Counted from the first letter of the stretch, positions 17,364 to 27,600 are shown. The stretch is 64,000 nt of DNA from VRUE01 sp963718775 (GCA_963718775.1 OY970377.1:1612001-1676000); one strand, 5' to 3'. The notes: a model not told the origin generated them from the sequence alone. Numbers and translations: made by a program.

Positions 17364-18035
17364 TTGAGCGACGAAACGGACAAGCAAAACGGGGCCGAGG
17401 CGACGGCACGGCCGCAGCCCGATCCACCCGGCTACTTCGAGGGCGAGTCGATGACGCGCCGCCGGGCCTTCACGGTTGCGGTCCAGGGCCTCGGCGGCCT
17501 CGCCGGAGCGGCGATCGTCCTGCCCGCCGTCGGCTTTGCTGTGGCGCCGATCTTCCACCGCGGCAAGGAGCGCTGGGAGGCGGTTGGGCCGGTCGGCGAC
17601 TTCGTCGAGGACACCTACCGCCAGGTTGTCTTCACCGAAACAGAGGGGATCGGCGACGCCGGCAAGACGACGGCCTATGTCCGCAAAGGCTCGAAGCTGT
17701 TCGACGAGGACCCCAAGGCCTTCATCGCGGTCTCCAATCGCTGCGCCCACCTCGGCTGCCCGGTCCGCTTCGTCGAGGCGGCCGGCAACTTCATCTGTCC
17801 CTGCCACGGTGGCGTCTACGACTTCCAGGGCAAGCGGATCGGCGGCCCGCCGGTGCGTCCCCTCGATCAGTTCCAGACCCGCATCCGCGACGGCCAGGTT
17901 GAGCTCGGTCCTCGCTTCAGCGTCACCTCCCAGCTCGAGCCGGTGCGCGCTCGCGATCCCGGGGAGTTCACCGGCGGCATCTGGGAATATCTGTACCCGC
18001 CGCGTCCGTCCACCTTCCCGCCGCCGAGCGGCTGA
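17364..18035 (+). CDS. qcrA: Rieske iron-sulfur protein of a cytochrome bc complex
   Basis: Electron-transfer subunit of menaquinol:cytochrome c reductase. It has 223 residues from TTG 17364. A Tat-like TRRRAFT motif (about 31-37) precedes one membrane anchor (about 42-66). The [2Fe-2S] ligands are in CAHLGC (about 128-133) and CPCHGG (about 147-152). The next gene starts 15 bp downstream, and the three bc subunits form an operon. tatA and tatC about 3.8 kb away encode the machinery that exports such proteins. Confidence 0.93.
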   Translation: MSDETDKQNGAEATARPQPDPPGYFEGESMTRRRAFTVAVQGLGGLAGAAIVLPAVGFAVAPIFHRGKERWEAVGPVGDFVEDTYRQVVFTETEGIGDAGKTTAYVRKGSKLFDEDPKAFIAVSNRCAHLGCPVRFVEAAGNFICPCHGGVYDFQGKRIGGPPVRPLDQFQTRIRDGQVELGPRFSVTSQLEPVRARDPGEFTGGIWEYLYPPRPSTFPPPSG

Positions 18036-18050
18036 GGCGACTAGACGACG

Positions 18051-18941
18051 ATGAAACTCGATTCTCTAATTCCCGCCCCACTTCGCAAACCGGCCAAGCC
18101 GGGCGAGGGAAATGGCGCCAATGGCCCGGCTCCGGCCGATCTGAAGAGCTCCCCGCCGGAGCGTCCTTCCGACGCCAAGCGGCTCACCGACCGCGCTGTC
18201 GAAGCGCCGGTCGACGTGCTCGCCTGGGTCGATCAGCGCACCGCTGCCTCCGGCTTCCTCACCGGGATGCTCTACCGCAAGGTGCCGAAGGGGACCAACT
18301 GGTTCTACACGCTTGGCTCGGCGACTTTGATCGCCTTCGTCTCGCAGGCGATCACCGGCGTCTTCCTGGCGATGTTCTACACGCCGTCGACCACGCAGGC
18401 CTACGCCTCGATCTCCCACATCAACAACGAGGTCTTCCTCGGCGCCCTGGTCCACGGGATGCACAAGTGGGGCTCGAGCGTGATGGTGATCCTGGTCTTC
18501 CTGCACATGGGCCGCACCTTCTTCTTCGGCGCTTATAAGTACCCACGCGAGCTCAACTGGGTGATCGGCGTCGTGCTGCTGATCCTGACGATGACGATGG
18601 CCTTCACCGGCTACCTGCTGCCCTTCGACCAGCGCTCTTTCTGGGCCTCGGTCGTCGGCATCAACATCAACGGAACCGGCCCCGTCGTCGGGCCGTACCT
18701 GAGCGACTTCCTGCGTGCCGGCCCCGAGCTGGGAGCGACGACGCTCTCACGCTTCTACGCAATCCACATGCTGCTCGTCCCCGGCGCGATCATCGCCCTG
18801 ATCGGCGCCCACCTCTACCTCGTCGTCAAGCTCGGCACGACCGCGCCACCCTGGATGAAGGCGGAGAAGCCAAAGGCCGCCTCTCCCGTGTCCCAGCTCA
18901 ACGCCGGCGCCGAGGGCAACGGAGCGTCCCCGACCTCATGA
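18051..18941 (+). CDS. qcrB: Cytochrome b6-like subunit (N-terminal half of cytochrome b)
   Basis: Membrane diheme quinol-oxidising subunit, 296 residues. A soluble N-terminus of about 75 residues precedes four membrane segments. The haem-ligating His pairs are within GALVHGMHKWGSSVMVILVFLHMGR and in the FYAIHMLLVPGAIIALIGAHLYLV region. The protein ends after the fourth helix, so cytochrome b is split as in b6f and Bacillus-type complexes. The next gene overlaps by 4 bp. Confidence 0.93.
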   Translation: MKLDSLIPAPLRKPAKPGEGNGANGPAPADLKSSPPERPSDAKRLTDRAVEAPVDVLAWVDQRTAASGFLTGMLYRKVPKGTNWFYTLGSATLIAFVSQAITGVFLAMFYTPSTTQAYASISHINNEVFLGALVHGMHKWGSSVMVILVFLHMGRTFFFGAYKYPRELNWVIGVVLLILTMTMAFTGYLLPFDQRSFWASVVGININGTGPVVGPYLSDFLRAGPELGATTLSRFYAIHMLLVPGAIIALIGAHLYLVVKLGTTAPPWMKAEKPKAASPVSQLNAGAEGNGASPTS

Positions 18942-19639
18942 AGCCGGCGGACAAGCAGGCATATCTCGAGGAGTACGAGCTGCTGAAGAAGAAGGGCAAG
19001 CCCTTCTTCCCCTATGCGGTGCTGAAGGACTCGGCGATGATGGTGCTGGTCGTCGGCGTGATCATCCTCATGTCGGTCATCCTCGGCGCCGAGCAGGGCC
19101 CCAAGGCAGACCCGACCTCGACCACCTACGTGCCGCGGCCCGAGTGGTACTTCTTCTTCCTCTTCGAGCTCCTGCGCGTGATCAAGCCGCCGGAGCTGGT
19201 CCCGATCGCGACGATCGGAATCCCGACGATCTGCATGGTGCTGCTGCTTCTCTTGCCGTTCTACGATCGCGGCCCGGAGCGCAACCCGATCCGCCGTCCG
19301 ATCGCGACGACGGCCGGCATCATGACCATCATCGCGATGGCCTACCTGAGCTTTCTCGGCGCCACCGGCGGCTCGCCGACCGAGATCGACATGGAAGTCG
19401 CGCCGCGCTACGAGGCCGGCAAGGAGGTCGTCGCCGGAGTCGGCTGCCTCGCTTGCCACAAGCTGGGTGAGAACGGCAACAACGGGCCGGGGCCGGAACT
19501 GACCCACATCGCCCAGCGCATCCCCCGCGCGGCGATCCTGCGCTCGGTTGAAATCGGCCCCGGTATCATGCCTTCCTTCCGCGACCTGCCGCCGAAGAAG
19601 CTCAACGAGCTCGCCGATTTCCTCTCCTCACTCGACTAA
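18938..19639 (+). CDS. qcrC: Subunit IV-cytochrome c fusion (QcrC type)
   Basis: 233-residue fusion. The N-terminal half is the remaining part of cytochrome b (subunit IV), with the quinol-site PEWY sequence in YVPRPEWYFFFLFELLR (about 65-81) and three membrane segments. The C-terminal half (about 155-233) is a single-haem cytochrome c domain with CLACH (about 169-173) and a Met ligand candidate in GIMPSF. The same arrangement is known as QcrC in Bacillus. It delivers electrons from the b subunit to the outside face. Overlaps qcrB by 4 bp. Confidence 0.92.
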   Translation: MKPADKQAYLEEYELLKKKGKPFFPYAVLKDSAMMVLVVGVIILMSVILGAEQGPKADPTSTTYVPRPEWYFFFLFELLRVIKPPELVPIATIGIPTICMVLLLLLPFYDRGPERNPIRRPIATTAGIMTIIAMAYLSFLGATGGSPTEIDMEVAPRYEAGKEVVAGVGCLACHKLGENGNNGPGPELTHIAQRIPRAAILRSVEIGPGIMPSFRDLPPKKLNELADFLSSLD

Positions 19640-19682
19640 GCCCTCCCGGGACTCCGCCCAGTTCGCGGGGCAGGTCAACCGC

Positions 19683-20351
19683 ATGTTCGATCGTGTCGCG
19701 AGCCGCTACGACGCGCTCAACTCGGTGATGACCGCCGGCTTGCACCACCGCTGGCGCGAGCGTGCCGCCGACCGGGCCGAACTGAGCCCCGGCGACGCTG
19801 CCCTCGACGTCTGTTGCGGCACCGGCGACCTGGCGCTCGAGTTGGCTGGACGGGTTGCCCCCGGCGGTCACGTCGTCGGCTGCGATTTCTCCGAGCCGAT
19901 GCTCGATCTGGCCCGCGAGAAGGCGCAAGCCCGCGCCGCCAGCGGCGTGCGGTTCGAGTGGGCGGATGCGCTCAGCCTTCCCTATGACGCCGGCCGCTTC
20001 GACGCGGTCACGGTCGGCTTCGGCGTCCGCAACCTCGCCGACCTCGACCGTGGCCTGCGTGAGATGGCAAGGGTCCTGCGCCCTGGTGGCCGCCTCGTCG
20101 TGCTCGAGATCACTCAGCCGACCAGGCCGCCGCTCTCGACCTTCTTCTCGCTCTGGTTCGACCGGATCGTGCCGATGCTTGGCGCCCTCTCGGAGGAGTC
20201 GGAGGCCTACTCGTACCTGCCCGAGTCGGTGCGCAGCTTCCCCGGCCCGCCACGCCTGGCGGAGATGATGGACTCGGCCGGCCTGGAACGGATTCGCTGG
20301 ACAGTGCTCGCCGGGGGGATCATCGCGATCCACAGCGGCGTCCTCGCGTGA
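19683..20351 (+). CDS. menG: Demethylmenaquinone/ubiquinone C-methyltransferase (MenG/UbiE)
   Basis: SAM-dependent enzyme for the final methylation in menaquinone synthesis. It has 222 residues from ATG 19683. The family start MFDRVASRYDALN is intact, as are the SAM motif LDVCCGTGDLALEL (about 41-54), the UbiE signature segment VTVGFGVRNL (about 107-116) and LEITQPTRP. It follows the bc complex by 43 bp and overlaps the prenyl synthase by 4 bp, placing quinone synthesis beside the complex that uses the quinone. Confidence 0.93.
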   Translation: MFDRVASRYDALNSVMTAGLHHRWRERAADRAELSPGDAALDVCCGTGDLALELAGRVAPGGHVVGCDFSEPMLDLAREKAQARAASGVRFEWADALSLPYDAGRFDAVTVGFGVRNLADLDRGLREMARVLRPGGRLVVLEITQPTRPPLSTFFSLWFDRIVPMLGALSEESEAYSYLPESVRSFPGPPRLAEMMDSAGLERIRWTVLAGGIIAIHSGVLA

Positions 20352-21313
20352 CTCGTCCTTCGGCCGTCCCGCCGCCGGTCACCGCCGTGCTCGACGCCTC
20401 GAGCCGCTGGCTACCGGCACGGCTGGGCGAGGTCGAGGAGCTGCTTCGCGAGCAAAGCCACGGCCACGGCGAGCTCCTCGGCGCCGATGCAGGCGCGACC
20501 CTGGCCGCTGGGGGAAAGCGGTTGCGCCCACTGCTGGTCTTGCTCTGCGCCGGCTCGGCCGGGGGGGAGGAGACGCTGCGGGCGGCCGCGGCGGTCGAGC
20601 TCGTCCACATGGCCACGCTCGTTCACGACGACGTGCTCGACGAGGCCCCGCTGCGCCGCGGCCAGCCGACCGTCGCGGCGTCCTCGGGCCGCGCCCGCGC
20701 GACCGCAGTCGGCGACCTGCTCTTCTCGCGCGCCTTTGCCCTGCTGGCCGAGCACGGTGACGAGCGCGCTGTCGCGCTCCTTGCCGAAGCCTCGGTCGCA
20801 CTGGCCCGTGGCGAGCTGGCCCAGCGCCACGACGCCTTCGATACCGGGATCTCCGAGCAGCGCTACCTGGAGCGCTGCCGCTTGAAGACAGCCAAGCTCT
20901 TCGAGTGCGCCTGCCGCCTGGGCAACGACATCGATGCCCTGGGCGCATTCGGCGCCGAGATCGGCCTCGCCTTCCAGCTGCTCGACGATGTGCTCGACGT
21001 TTCCGGGCCCCCGGAGCGGACCGGAAAGGCGCGCGGCACCGACCTGCTCGACGGCACCGTCACCCTGCCGCTGATCGCTGCGGCTGCGCTGGATCCGACG
21101 CTCGCTTCAGCCGATCTACACGCCCTCGACCCAGCCAGCGCCGAGCAACTCTGCGATCGCATCGCCGCCACTGCCGCCCTCGACCAGGTTCGTGCCCGAG
21201 CCCTGGCGATGGTCGCAGCGGCAAAAGCCCGACTCGATTCTGCCGCCTTCGATCCCGAGCAGCGCCAGCTCCTCGGCCTCGTCGCCGATGGCGTCGTGCA
21301 GCGCTACTCCTGA
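20348..21313 (+). CDS. Polyprenyl (heptaprenyl-type) diphosphate synthase
   Basis: Trans-isoprenyl diphosphate synthase making the side chain of menaquinone, or a similar long prenyl chain. It has 321 residues from GTG 20348. It carries the GGKRLRPLL substrate motif (about 54-62), the first Asp-rich motif in HDDVLDEAPLRRG (about 95-107) and the second in LLDDVLDVSG (about 213-222). Chain length cannot be read off. The overlap with menG and the standard menG-prenyl synthase pairing support a menaquinone role. Confidence 0.9.
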   Translation: MTRPSAVPPPVTAVLDASSRWLPARLGEVEELLREQSHGHGELLGADAGATLAAGGKRLRPLLVLLCAGSAGGEETLRAAAAVELVHMATLVHDDVLDEAPLRRGQPTVAASSGRARATAVGDLLFSRAFALLAEHGDERAVALLAEASVALARGELAQRHDAFDTGISEQRYLERCRLKTAKLFECACRLGNDIDALGAFGAEIGLAFQLLDDVLDVSGPPERTGKARGTDLLDGTVTLPLIAAAALDPTLASADLHALDPASAEQLCDRIAATAALDQVRARALAMVAAAKARLDSAAFDPEQRQLLGLVADGVVQRYS

Positions 21314-21334
21314 GCTATTTCGCCGGAGGCGCGG

Positions 21335-21667
21335 CTACCGGAAGTCGTCGGCGGTGATCAGGTCGGCGGCAAGCGCCGCCGTAAAGGTGTCGGCGACCCA
21401 CTGCATGTTCTCGTGCTCGAGCTCTTTCAGCACGTCGCTGAGGGCGCGGGTGCCGAGGTCGAGCTCCTCGTCGAAGGCGTCGATCTCGGCTTCGCCGTGG
21501 ACCTTGTCGCAGTGCCAGGCGCACTCGGGGCAGCGCCGCCAGAGGCGCCAGTGACCGCGATCGCCGGCCTGCTCCCAGCAGGTTGGCTGGACCAGCTGTG
21601 AGGCGCAGCGCGGACAGACGTGGAGGCCGAGGGTGGTTTTGGTCTGGCTGGAGCTCGCGTCTCGCAT
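21335..21667 (-). CDS. Zinc-ribbon-like small protein of unknown function
   Basis: 110 residues from ATG 21667. CPRC (about 18-21) and CPEC (about 46-49) form a four-cysteine pair typical of a zinc ribbon, with an acidic helical C-terminal half. I do not recognise the family. It is convergent with the prenyl synthase (21 bp apart) and divergent from tatA. Confidence 0.7.
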   Translation of the reverse strand: MRDASSSQTKTTLGLHVCPRCASQLVQPTCWEQAGDRGHWRLWRRCPECAWHCDKVHGEAEIDAFDEELDLGTRALSDVLKELEHENMQWVADTFTAALAADLITADDFR

Positions 21668-21716
21668 GTCTGTCTTATCGAACCCGCGGGAAGCCGACTC
21701 AATCCGCTCCTACCCC

Positions 21717-21744
21717 TGACACAGCGAGAAAAGCCCAATATCGG
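21717..21744 (+). promoter_or_regulatory. Weak promoter candidate for tatAC
   Basis: CTGACA (21717-21722) and TATCGG (21739-21744), 16 bp apart, in the 138-bp divergent gap upstream of tatA. The -10 match is poor. This is a guess from position and the -35-like hexamer only. Confidence 0.25.
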
Positions 21745-21805
21745 GTAGGCGGCCCATCGAATTCGCTGTGATCCGATCCCCTGCTACGGCCGTTACCATG
21801 GGTTG

Positions 21806-22042
21806 ATGCCAAACGTCGGACCTCTCGAGCTTGCGATCGTCCTGATCATCGCCCTTGTCGTCTTCGGGCCCAAACGCCTTCCTGAGCTAGGCCGCTCGCT
21901 GGGCCGGGGGATCCGCGAGTTCCGCGGCTCGGTCAGCGGCGACAGTCACGACGAGCCCGAGCCCCCCGAGGCGATCGAGCCGCCGAAGCCGCCCGCCGAG
22001 AAGGGCGCCGAGGGCGAGACGGTCGCCCACGACCGCAGCTGA
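21806..22042 (+). CDS. tatA: Twin-arginine translocase subunit TatA
   Basis: Pore-forming subunit of the Tat export system. The 78-residue protein has one short membrane helix (about 5-19), the hinge FGPKRLPELGR (about 20-30), an amphipathic helix, and an acidic/proline-rich tail (about 45-78). ATG 21806 directly follows an in-frame TTG at 21803, and either could initiate. tatC follows after 9 bp. The Rieske protein nearby is a likely Tat substrate. Confidence 0.93.
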   Translation: MPNVGPLELAIVLIIALVVFGPKRLPELGRSLGRGIREFRGSVSGDSHDEPEPPEAIEPPKPPAEKGAEGETVAHDRS

Positions 22043-22051
22043 GGACTCGCG

Positions 22052-22822
22052 ATGGCCCGTATGAGGGCGGTTTCCCACGAGGATCAGCTCACCCTTGTCG
22101 AGCACCTCGACGAGCTTCGCTCGCGCATAGTCGTCTGCCTGGTCGTCCTCGGCGTCGCCCTTGCTCTCTGCTTCTGGCAAAACCATCTGCTGCTTGAAAT
22201 CGCCTCGGGCCCGTTGCCCGACGATCACAAGAAGCTGCTCACGTTCGGCGTCACCGAGGCCTTCACGACGACGCTCACCGTCGCCACCTACGGCGCCTTG
22301 ATCCTCTCGATGCCGATCCTGCTCTACCAGGCCTACGCCTACGTGCTGCCGGCCTTCAGCCACCACGAGCGCCGCGTCGTGCTGCCGATCCTGCTCTTCG
22401 TCCCGGTCCTCTTCATCGCCGGCGTCGCCTTCGCGTATTTCGTCGTCATGCCCGCAGCAGTCGACTTCCTGCTCGGCTTCAACGACAACCAGTTCAACGT
22501 GCAGGTCCGCGCTCGCGACTACTACAGCTTCTTCTCGACCACGCTGCTCGCCGGCGGCATCATCTTCCAGCTTCCGCTCGCCATCCTTGCCGTCACGCGA
22601 CTCGGCATCGTCACGGTCGAGCAACTCACCAAGAACCGCCGCTATGCCTACCTGGCGATCGCGGTCCTCGCCGCGGCGCTGCCCGGGGTCGACCCGGTCT
22701 CGATGCTGATCGAGATGGTGCCGCTGCTTGCGCTCTTCGAGTTGAGTATCTTGATCGCTCGGGCTTTCGGTACTCCGAAGGCCGCAGGAGGAATGGCGAG
22801 ACCCTCAACCCAGGAGCGGTGA
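22052..22822 (+). CDS. tatC: Twin-arginine translocase subunit TatC
   Basis: Receptor for twin-arginine signal peptides. It has 256 residues and six membrane helices. The N-terminal HLDELRSRI motif (about 18-26) and the conserved proline/tyrosine segment LYQAYAYVLPAFSHHERR (about 90-107) are diagnostic, as is the FVVMPAA region of helix three. ATG at 22052. It forms a two-gene unit with tatA, and the TPR-like gene follows after 6 bp. Confidence 0.95.
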   Translation: MARMRAVSHEDQLTLVEHLDELRSRIVVCLVVLGVALALCFWQNHLLLEIASGPLPDDHKKLLTFGVTEAFTTTLTVATYGALILSMPILLYQAYAYVLPAFSHHERRVVLPILLFVPVLFIAGVAFAYFVVMPAAVDFLLGFNDNQFNVQVRARDYYSFFSTTLLAGGIIFQLPLAILAVTRLGIVTVEQLTKNRRYAYLAIAVLAAALPGVDPVSMLIEMVPLLALFELSILIARAFGTPKAAGGMARPSTQER

Positions 22823-22828
22823 TTCGAG

Positions 22829-23629
22829 TTGGCAGATGGTGGCGAGCATCGGATGCTCTTCGACATCCGGGGACGGCGGAGGCATGTAGTCCGGGTCGTC
22901 TACGCGATCCTCGCCCTGCTGATGGGCGGCAGCCTCTTCCTGGTGATCGGGCCCTTCAACATCGCCGACATCTTCGGCGCCGCCGACGCGACCAGCCCCA
23001 GCAAGGTGCTCAACGAACAGGCTGAGCGGATCGAAGGCAAACTGCAGGTCGAACCGGACAACGAAGACCTGCTGCTCTCCTTGACCCGCACCCGGATTGC
23101 CGCCGGAAACGCGCTCACCGAAGTCAATCCGGAAACCGGCATCCCTGTCTCCACGCCGGAAGGGCGGCAGGAGCTGATCCTCGCCGAAGAAGCGTGGAGC
23201 AGGTACCTCAGGGAGACGGACGAGCCCAATGCCTCGGCAGCGCTGCTGATGGCCAACGCCTACTTCAGCCTCGCCGAATCCTCTCCCAATCTCGAAGAAA
23301 CCGTGGACAACCTCGACAGGGCGGCCGAAACCCAGAGGATTGCCTCCGCGGCGCGTCCCAACGTCGGTTCTCTGACCACGCTGGCGACCTACGAATACTT
23401 CGCGGGCAACTTTGCCGGCGGCGACGAGGCGGCGAAGAAAGCCGTCGCCAAGGCGCCCAAGGTGGAAGCGAAAGAAATCAACAAACAGCTTGACGAATAC
23501 CGCCAGCGCGGCAAGGCGTTCGCTGCCCAGAAGAAAGAATTCGCCAAACTGGAAAAGAAACAGGGCAAAGAAGCCCTGCAGAATCCCCTCGGTGGCCTGA
23601 GCGGCGCAAGCGGCGCCCTCGGCGAATAA
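22829..23629 (+). CDS. Membrane-anchored TPR-like protein of unknown function
   Basis: 266 residues from TTG 22829, which has AGGAGCGG about 11 bp upstream; ATG 22853 is the alternative. One membrane segment lies at about 22-46. It is followed by a helical region with repeat-like Asn/Ala-rich stretches (ALLMANAYFSLAESSPNLEET; VGSLTTLATYEYFAGNFAGGDEAA) typical of degenerate tetratricopeptide repeats, then a Lys/Glu-rich coiled segment (about 200-245). It probably acts as an extracytoplasmic or cytoplasmic scaffold. It is co-directional with tatAC and ends 8 bp before the convergent tRNA-Lys. Confidence 0.72.
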   Translation: MADGGEHRMLFDIRGRRRHVVRVVYAILALLMGGSLFLVIGPFNIADIFGAADATSPSKVLNEQAERIEGKLQVEPDNEDLLLSLTRTRIAAGNALTEVNPETGIPVSTPEGRQELILAEEAWSRYLRETDEPNASAALLMANAYFSLAESSPNLEETVDNLDRAAETQRIASAARPNVGSLTTLATYEYFAGNFAGGDEAAKKAVAKAPKVEAKEINKQLDEYRQRGKAFAAQKKEFAKLEKKQGKEALQNPLGGLSGASGALGE

Positions 23630-23637
23630 GGGAGAAG

Positions 23638-23710
23638 TGGGCCGTGAAGGGCTCGAACCTTCGACCTTGAGATTAAGAGTCTCCTGCTCTACCAACTGAG
23701 CTAACGGCCC
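23638..23710 (-). tRNA. tRNA-Lys (CTT)
   Basis: 73-nt cloverleaf on the minus strand: acceptor GGGCCGT/ACGGCCC, D arm GCTC...GAGC, anticodon loop CTCTTAA with anticodon CTT, T arm GAAGG TTCGAGC CCTTC. The outermost anticodon-stem pair (27-43) is mismatched. CCA is not encoded. Confidence 0.95.
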
Positions 23711-23736
23711 CGAGCCCGCAAGTATAGGAAGCTGGG

Positions 23737-24504
23737 CTAGCGGCGGACGGTGCAGCCCTTTTCGACGCTGCCGTCGATGATCGTGCCATCGGCAAGGCTG
23801 AAGCGGCCATGGGTGCGCAGGACGCCATCGCCGCAGCGAGCCGACGTGTAGCTGCGCGGTGAGCCCTGGACGCGGTAGTGCTTGCCGACCTCGACGTCGA
23901 GGTGGGTGAGCGAGCCGCGGCCGGCGGCGATCGGCGGCACGTCGATGGTGGCGCGGTAGCGGAAGTCGCCACGGCGGCGTTCGATCGGGATCGTGATGAC
24001 GAAGCTCTGCACCGCGGGCGCGGTCGTGCGGGCATGGAAGACAACGGTCGGGTTGCCTTCCTGGCGCGGGCCGTTGAAGAGGGTCAGCAGCGAGCTCACC
24101 GGCAGCGGCGGTTGCCCTTCCTGGGTGATCAGAGCGCCAACATGCCCGGTGCCGACGATCGCCCCCGGGCACCTGTCCCGGGCTTCCTGCGGCGTCGCTT
24201 CCTCGAGTTGCGAGGGCTGGCAGACAGGCAGGCCGCCGGCGCTCAGCCTGCCGTCGCGGTCGAAGTCGATGACCGCTTGCTGCAGCGCCGCCGGGACGCC
24301 GCCGTCGACGGCCCTCAGGTTGGCCTCGCCGCGAAAGTCGATCGGCGCAAAGGAGCGTCGAGGCAGCTGGCGCGGCGTGAATCCGCCGTCCGCCGTGAGG
24401 ACCAGGTTGCCGACCCGGACCAGCGCAGCGTCGGCCCCGCCCGCGAGCAGAACGCAGATCGCCACCACCCCGATTCCCAGAAGCCGCTTCAAATCTCCCT
24501 CCAA
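23737..24504 (-). CDS. Secreted protein, paralogue 1 of a three-member family
   Basis: 255 residues with a signal peptide (about 1-26) followed by a beta-rich domain, function unknown. It shares an ordered set of landmarks with 27897-28694 and 43118-43891: GNLVLTADGGFTP, a VIDFDRDG segment, LPVC, CPGAIVGTG, TLFNG, a VITIPI strand, a Gly-rich turn and a C-terminal DGT..GS....C stretch. Four cysteines are placed as in the paralogues and may form disulfides. It is minus-strand, divergent from the MmpL gene, with 176 bp between starts. Confidence 0.8.
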   Translation of the reverse strand: MEGDLKRLLGIGVVAICVLLAGGADAALVRVGNLVLTADGGFTPRQLPRRSFAPIDFRGEANLRAVDGGVPAALQQAVIDFDRDGRLSAGGLPVCQPSQLEEATPQEARDRCPGAIVGTGHVGALITQEGQPPLPVSSLLTLFNGPRQEGNPTVVFHARTTAPAVQSFVITIPIERRRGDFRYRATIDVPPIAAGRGSLTHLDVEVGKHYRVQGSPRSYTSARCGDGVLRTHGRFSLADGTIIDGSVEKGCTVRR

Positions 24505-24680
24505 TTCAGGCTAGCGCGCCACGCAAGTTGGCGCGCCCTGTTTCGGTCTTAACAGAGTCTTCCCGCTTCTTTTCCCCCACTTGGGCGCTCGACCGCCAAA
24601 CTACGCCTGTGCCTGTGAGGAGGAGCAGGGGGCCGGGGGATGACGCGCGCGATAGTCGCGAGCGTAAATCCCGTCCCCCC

Positions 24681-27600
24681 ATGTCGCTGCGGCATCCGCG
24701 CCGGGCGCTCGCCGTCGCCGCAATCCTGATCGCGGCGCTTTCGGCTTTTGGCTTCAGCCTCGAGGACCGTCTCAGCCCCAGCTCCCTGGGGATCTCCGGA
24801 ACCTCGACGGAGGACGCCAACGAAATGCTGCGCGAGCATTTCGGTGACACGGCGCCCTTCGCGATCCTCCTCCAGGGCCCCGCCGCTGCCATCGACCGCC
24901 AGGGCCCGGAACTGGTTCGCGCCCTGCGAGAGGACCCGAAAGCGACGACGCTCTCGCCCTGGGACCGCGGCTCGGTCGGCCAGCTGCGCCCCGATCCTCG
25001 TCAGGCCCTGATCATCGCCGACTTCCACGTCAACGGCGCCGATGCCGTCAGGGACAAGGTGCCGCTCGTCGAACGCACGCTCGAGGAGCAGATCCACGCG
25101 CCGGTGCGAGCCACCCAGACGGGCGCCGCCACCCTTACGCGCACGATCCAAGACGACTCGATCTCCGCCGTCGAGCAGGGCGAGTTGATCGCGATGCCGA
25201 TCCTGTTGATCGTCCTGTTGCTCGTCTTCCGCTCGCCGGTCGCCGCCGCGATCCCGCTCGCCTTCGGCGCCGTCGCCGTGCTCACCTCCCGCGGCCTGCT
25301 CTCTCTGCTCACCAACCTCTTCGGCATCGAAGCCCTCTCCCTCGTCGTCTGCTCGATGATGGGCCTCGCGCTCGGGGTCGACTATGCGCTGCTGATGGTC
25401 TCTCGCTTCCGCGAGGAGATCGCCGCCGGCGCCGATCCGCTCGATGCGGCCTGGGCGACCCGCCGTACCGCTGGGCGCACGACGGTCTTCGCCGGCAGCA
25501 CGCTCGTGCTCTCCATGGCGGTCGCCATGTTCGTGGTGCCCGGCGCCCTGCTCGCCTCGCTGGCCGGGACCCTGGCGCTGGTCGTGGTGCTTACGGTTCT
25601 CGTCGCCACCCTCGCCGGCCCGCCGATCTTGGTTCTGCTCGGTACGAACATCGACCGTTGGCGCATCGGCGCGGCGCCCAACGGGGAGCGTTCGCGGTTG
25701 ATGACGATCGTCTCGGCCGCGCTGCGGCGCCCGGTGCCCGTCGCCGTCGCGATCGGCGCCGTCGTGCTGATCCTCGCGGCGCCGGCGCTGGCGCTGAAAA
25801 TCGGTCCGTTCAGCATCGACCAGCTCCCCCACGACTCTTCCGCACGCCTCGACGCCGAACGGATCCAGAGGACGTTCGGAGGCGGCTTCGAAGCGCCGTT
25901 CGTCGTCGTCGCTGTCGCCAAAGACGGCACGATCACCGAACCCGATCGCCTCGCGGCGATATCTCGCTGGCAGCGAGAAGTTGCCGAGTCGCCCGGTGTG
26001 CAGAGCGTGATCGGCCCCGGCCAGGTCGCGAAATCGGTGGAGCCGCTGCGCAAAGCCGGCAACGGCCTGCTCGCCTCCAACGAAAAAGTCGGCCCGATCG
26101 CCAACTTCGCCCGCCTCGGTCGGGTCTTGGATCGGGCCGCCACCGGCGTCGCCACCCTGCGGTCCGGGATCTCCCAGGCGACCTACGGCGCCGACCTGCT
26201 CGCCGAAGGCTCAGGCAAGGCGGAAGAGGGGGCGCTCGCGATCGCCAACGGCCTCGGCCGGGCCACGGCGGGCAGCGAAGAAGCCGTCGTCGGGCTCGCA
26301 AAGTTCGCCAAGGGGACCCAAAAGGTCTCAGAAGCTCAGGAAAAGGCCGCGAACGGCGGCCTGGCGATCAGGTTCGGGACCCATGACCTGATTCCCACCC
26401 TGAACATCAACGCGCTGCCGCGCTCGCGCAAGCTGAAGCGATCCCTCGACGAGATCACCGGGACCGCGGTGCCGCAGCTGCAGAGCGCCGCGCAGGCCAC
26501 CGATACCCAGCTCAAGGCCGCCCTCGTCCAGCTCGAAGGCATGACGACGGGCAAGTCGGACCCCAACTACGGCGCTGCCCTGGACGCCGTGCGCCAGGCA
26601 TCCACCACGGCCGCGACGATGCCCACCGAACTGGCCGACCTGCTGACCCGCCTGGACGAAGACAGCGCCCACGCCAAGCAGGTCAAGTACTACCTCGAAA
26701 GCACCATCGGCTCGTTGAGACGGCTCAGCTCAGCCGCCGCGCAGCTCTCCAAAGGGCTTTTCAAACTCAACGGCGCCAACAAGCAGATCGCCAGCACCGC
26801 GAAGAAAATCCACGACGAAACCGAGACGCTCGCAAACGGACTGGGCCGAATCGGCGGCGCGATGGGCCAGCTGGCCGGCGGCCTCACTCAGCTCGTCGGT
26901 GGCACGACCCAACTCGAAGAAGGGCTCGGCGAAGCCTACAGCCGCTCTGCCCCTGCCGAGAGCGGCCTGCGGCGCGCGACGGTCCGGGTCGTTTCTCAGA
27001 CCGAGCGCATCAACGGCCAGGTGAGCAACATCCGCCGCACCACGCCCGGCATCTTCGATTCGGGCTACTTCGTCCTCTCCGCCCTCGACGGCACACGCGG
27101 GCCATTGCACGAGGGCGCCTCCGAAGCCGTCGACCTCAACCGCGGTGGCCAGGCGGCGCGGTTCCTGGTCATCAGCCGCTACGGCTTCAACTCCGACGGG
27201 TCGATCGAAGTCAACAAGAACCTCGAAGGCGATGCGGAAAGGCTGAGCAAGGTCGCGAACGTAGAAGCGGGTGTCGCCGGTGGCACCGCGACGCTCAACG
27301 CCTTCAGCAAGGTGACCAGGGACCGGATCCCAGTCGTGATCGCCGCGATCACCTTCGCCACCTTCCTCGTCCTCGTCCTCGTCCTGCGAGCGCTGCCGCT
27401 GGCCGCTCTCGCGGTCGGGCTCAACCTGGCAACGGTCGGCGTTGCCTTCGGCATCCTCACCCTGCTCACCAACGTCCCCGCTGGCTGGCCACTGGGGGGC
27501 CACAGCTACGTCGATGCGGTCGGCACGGTGATGATCTTCGGCGTTGTCTTCGGGCTCTCGATCGACTACGCGGTCTTCCTGTTGGTGCGGATGCGCGAGC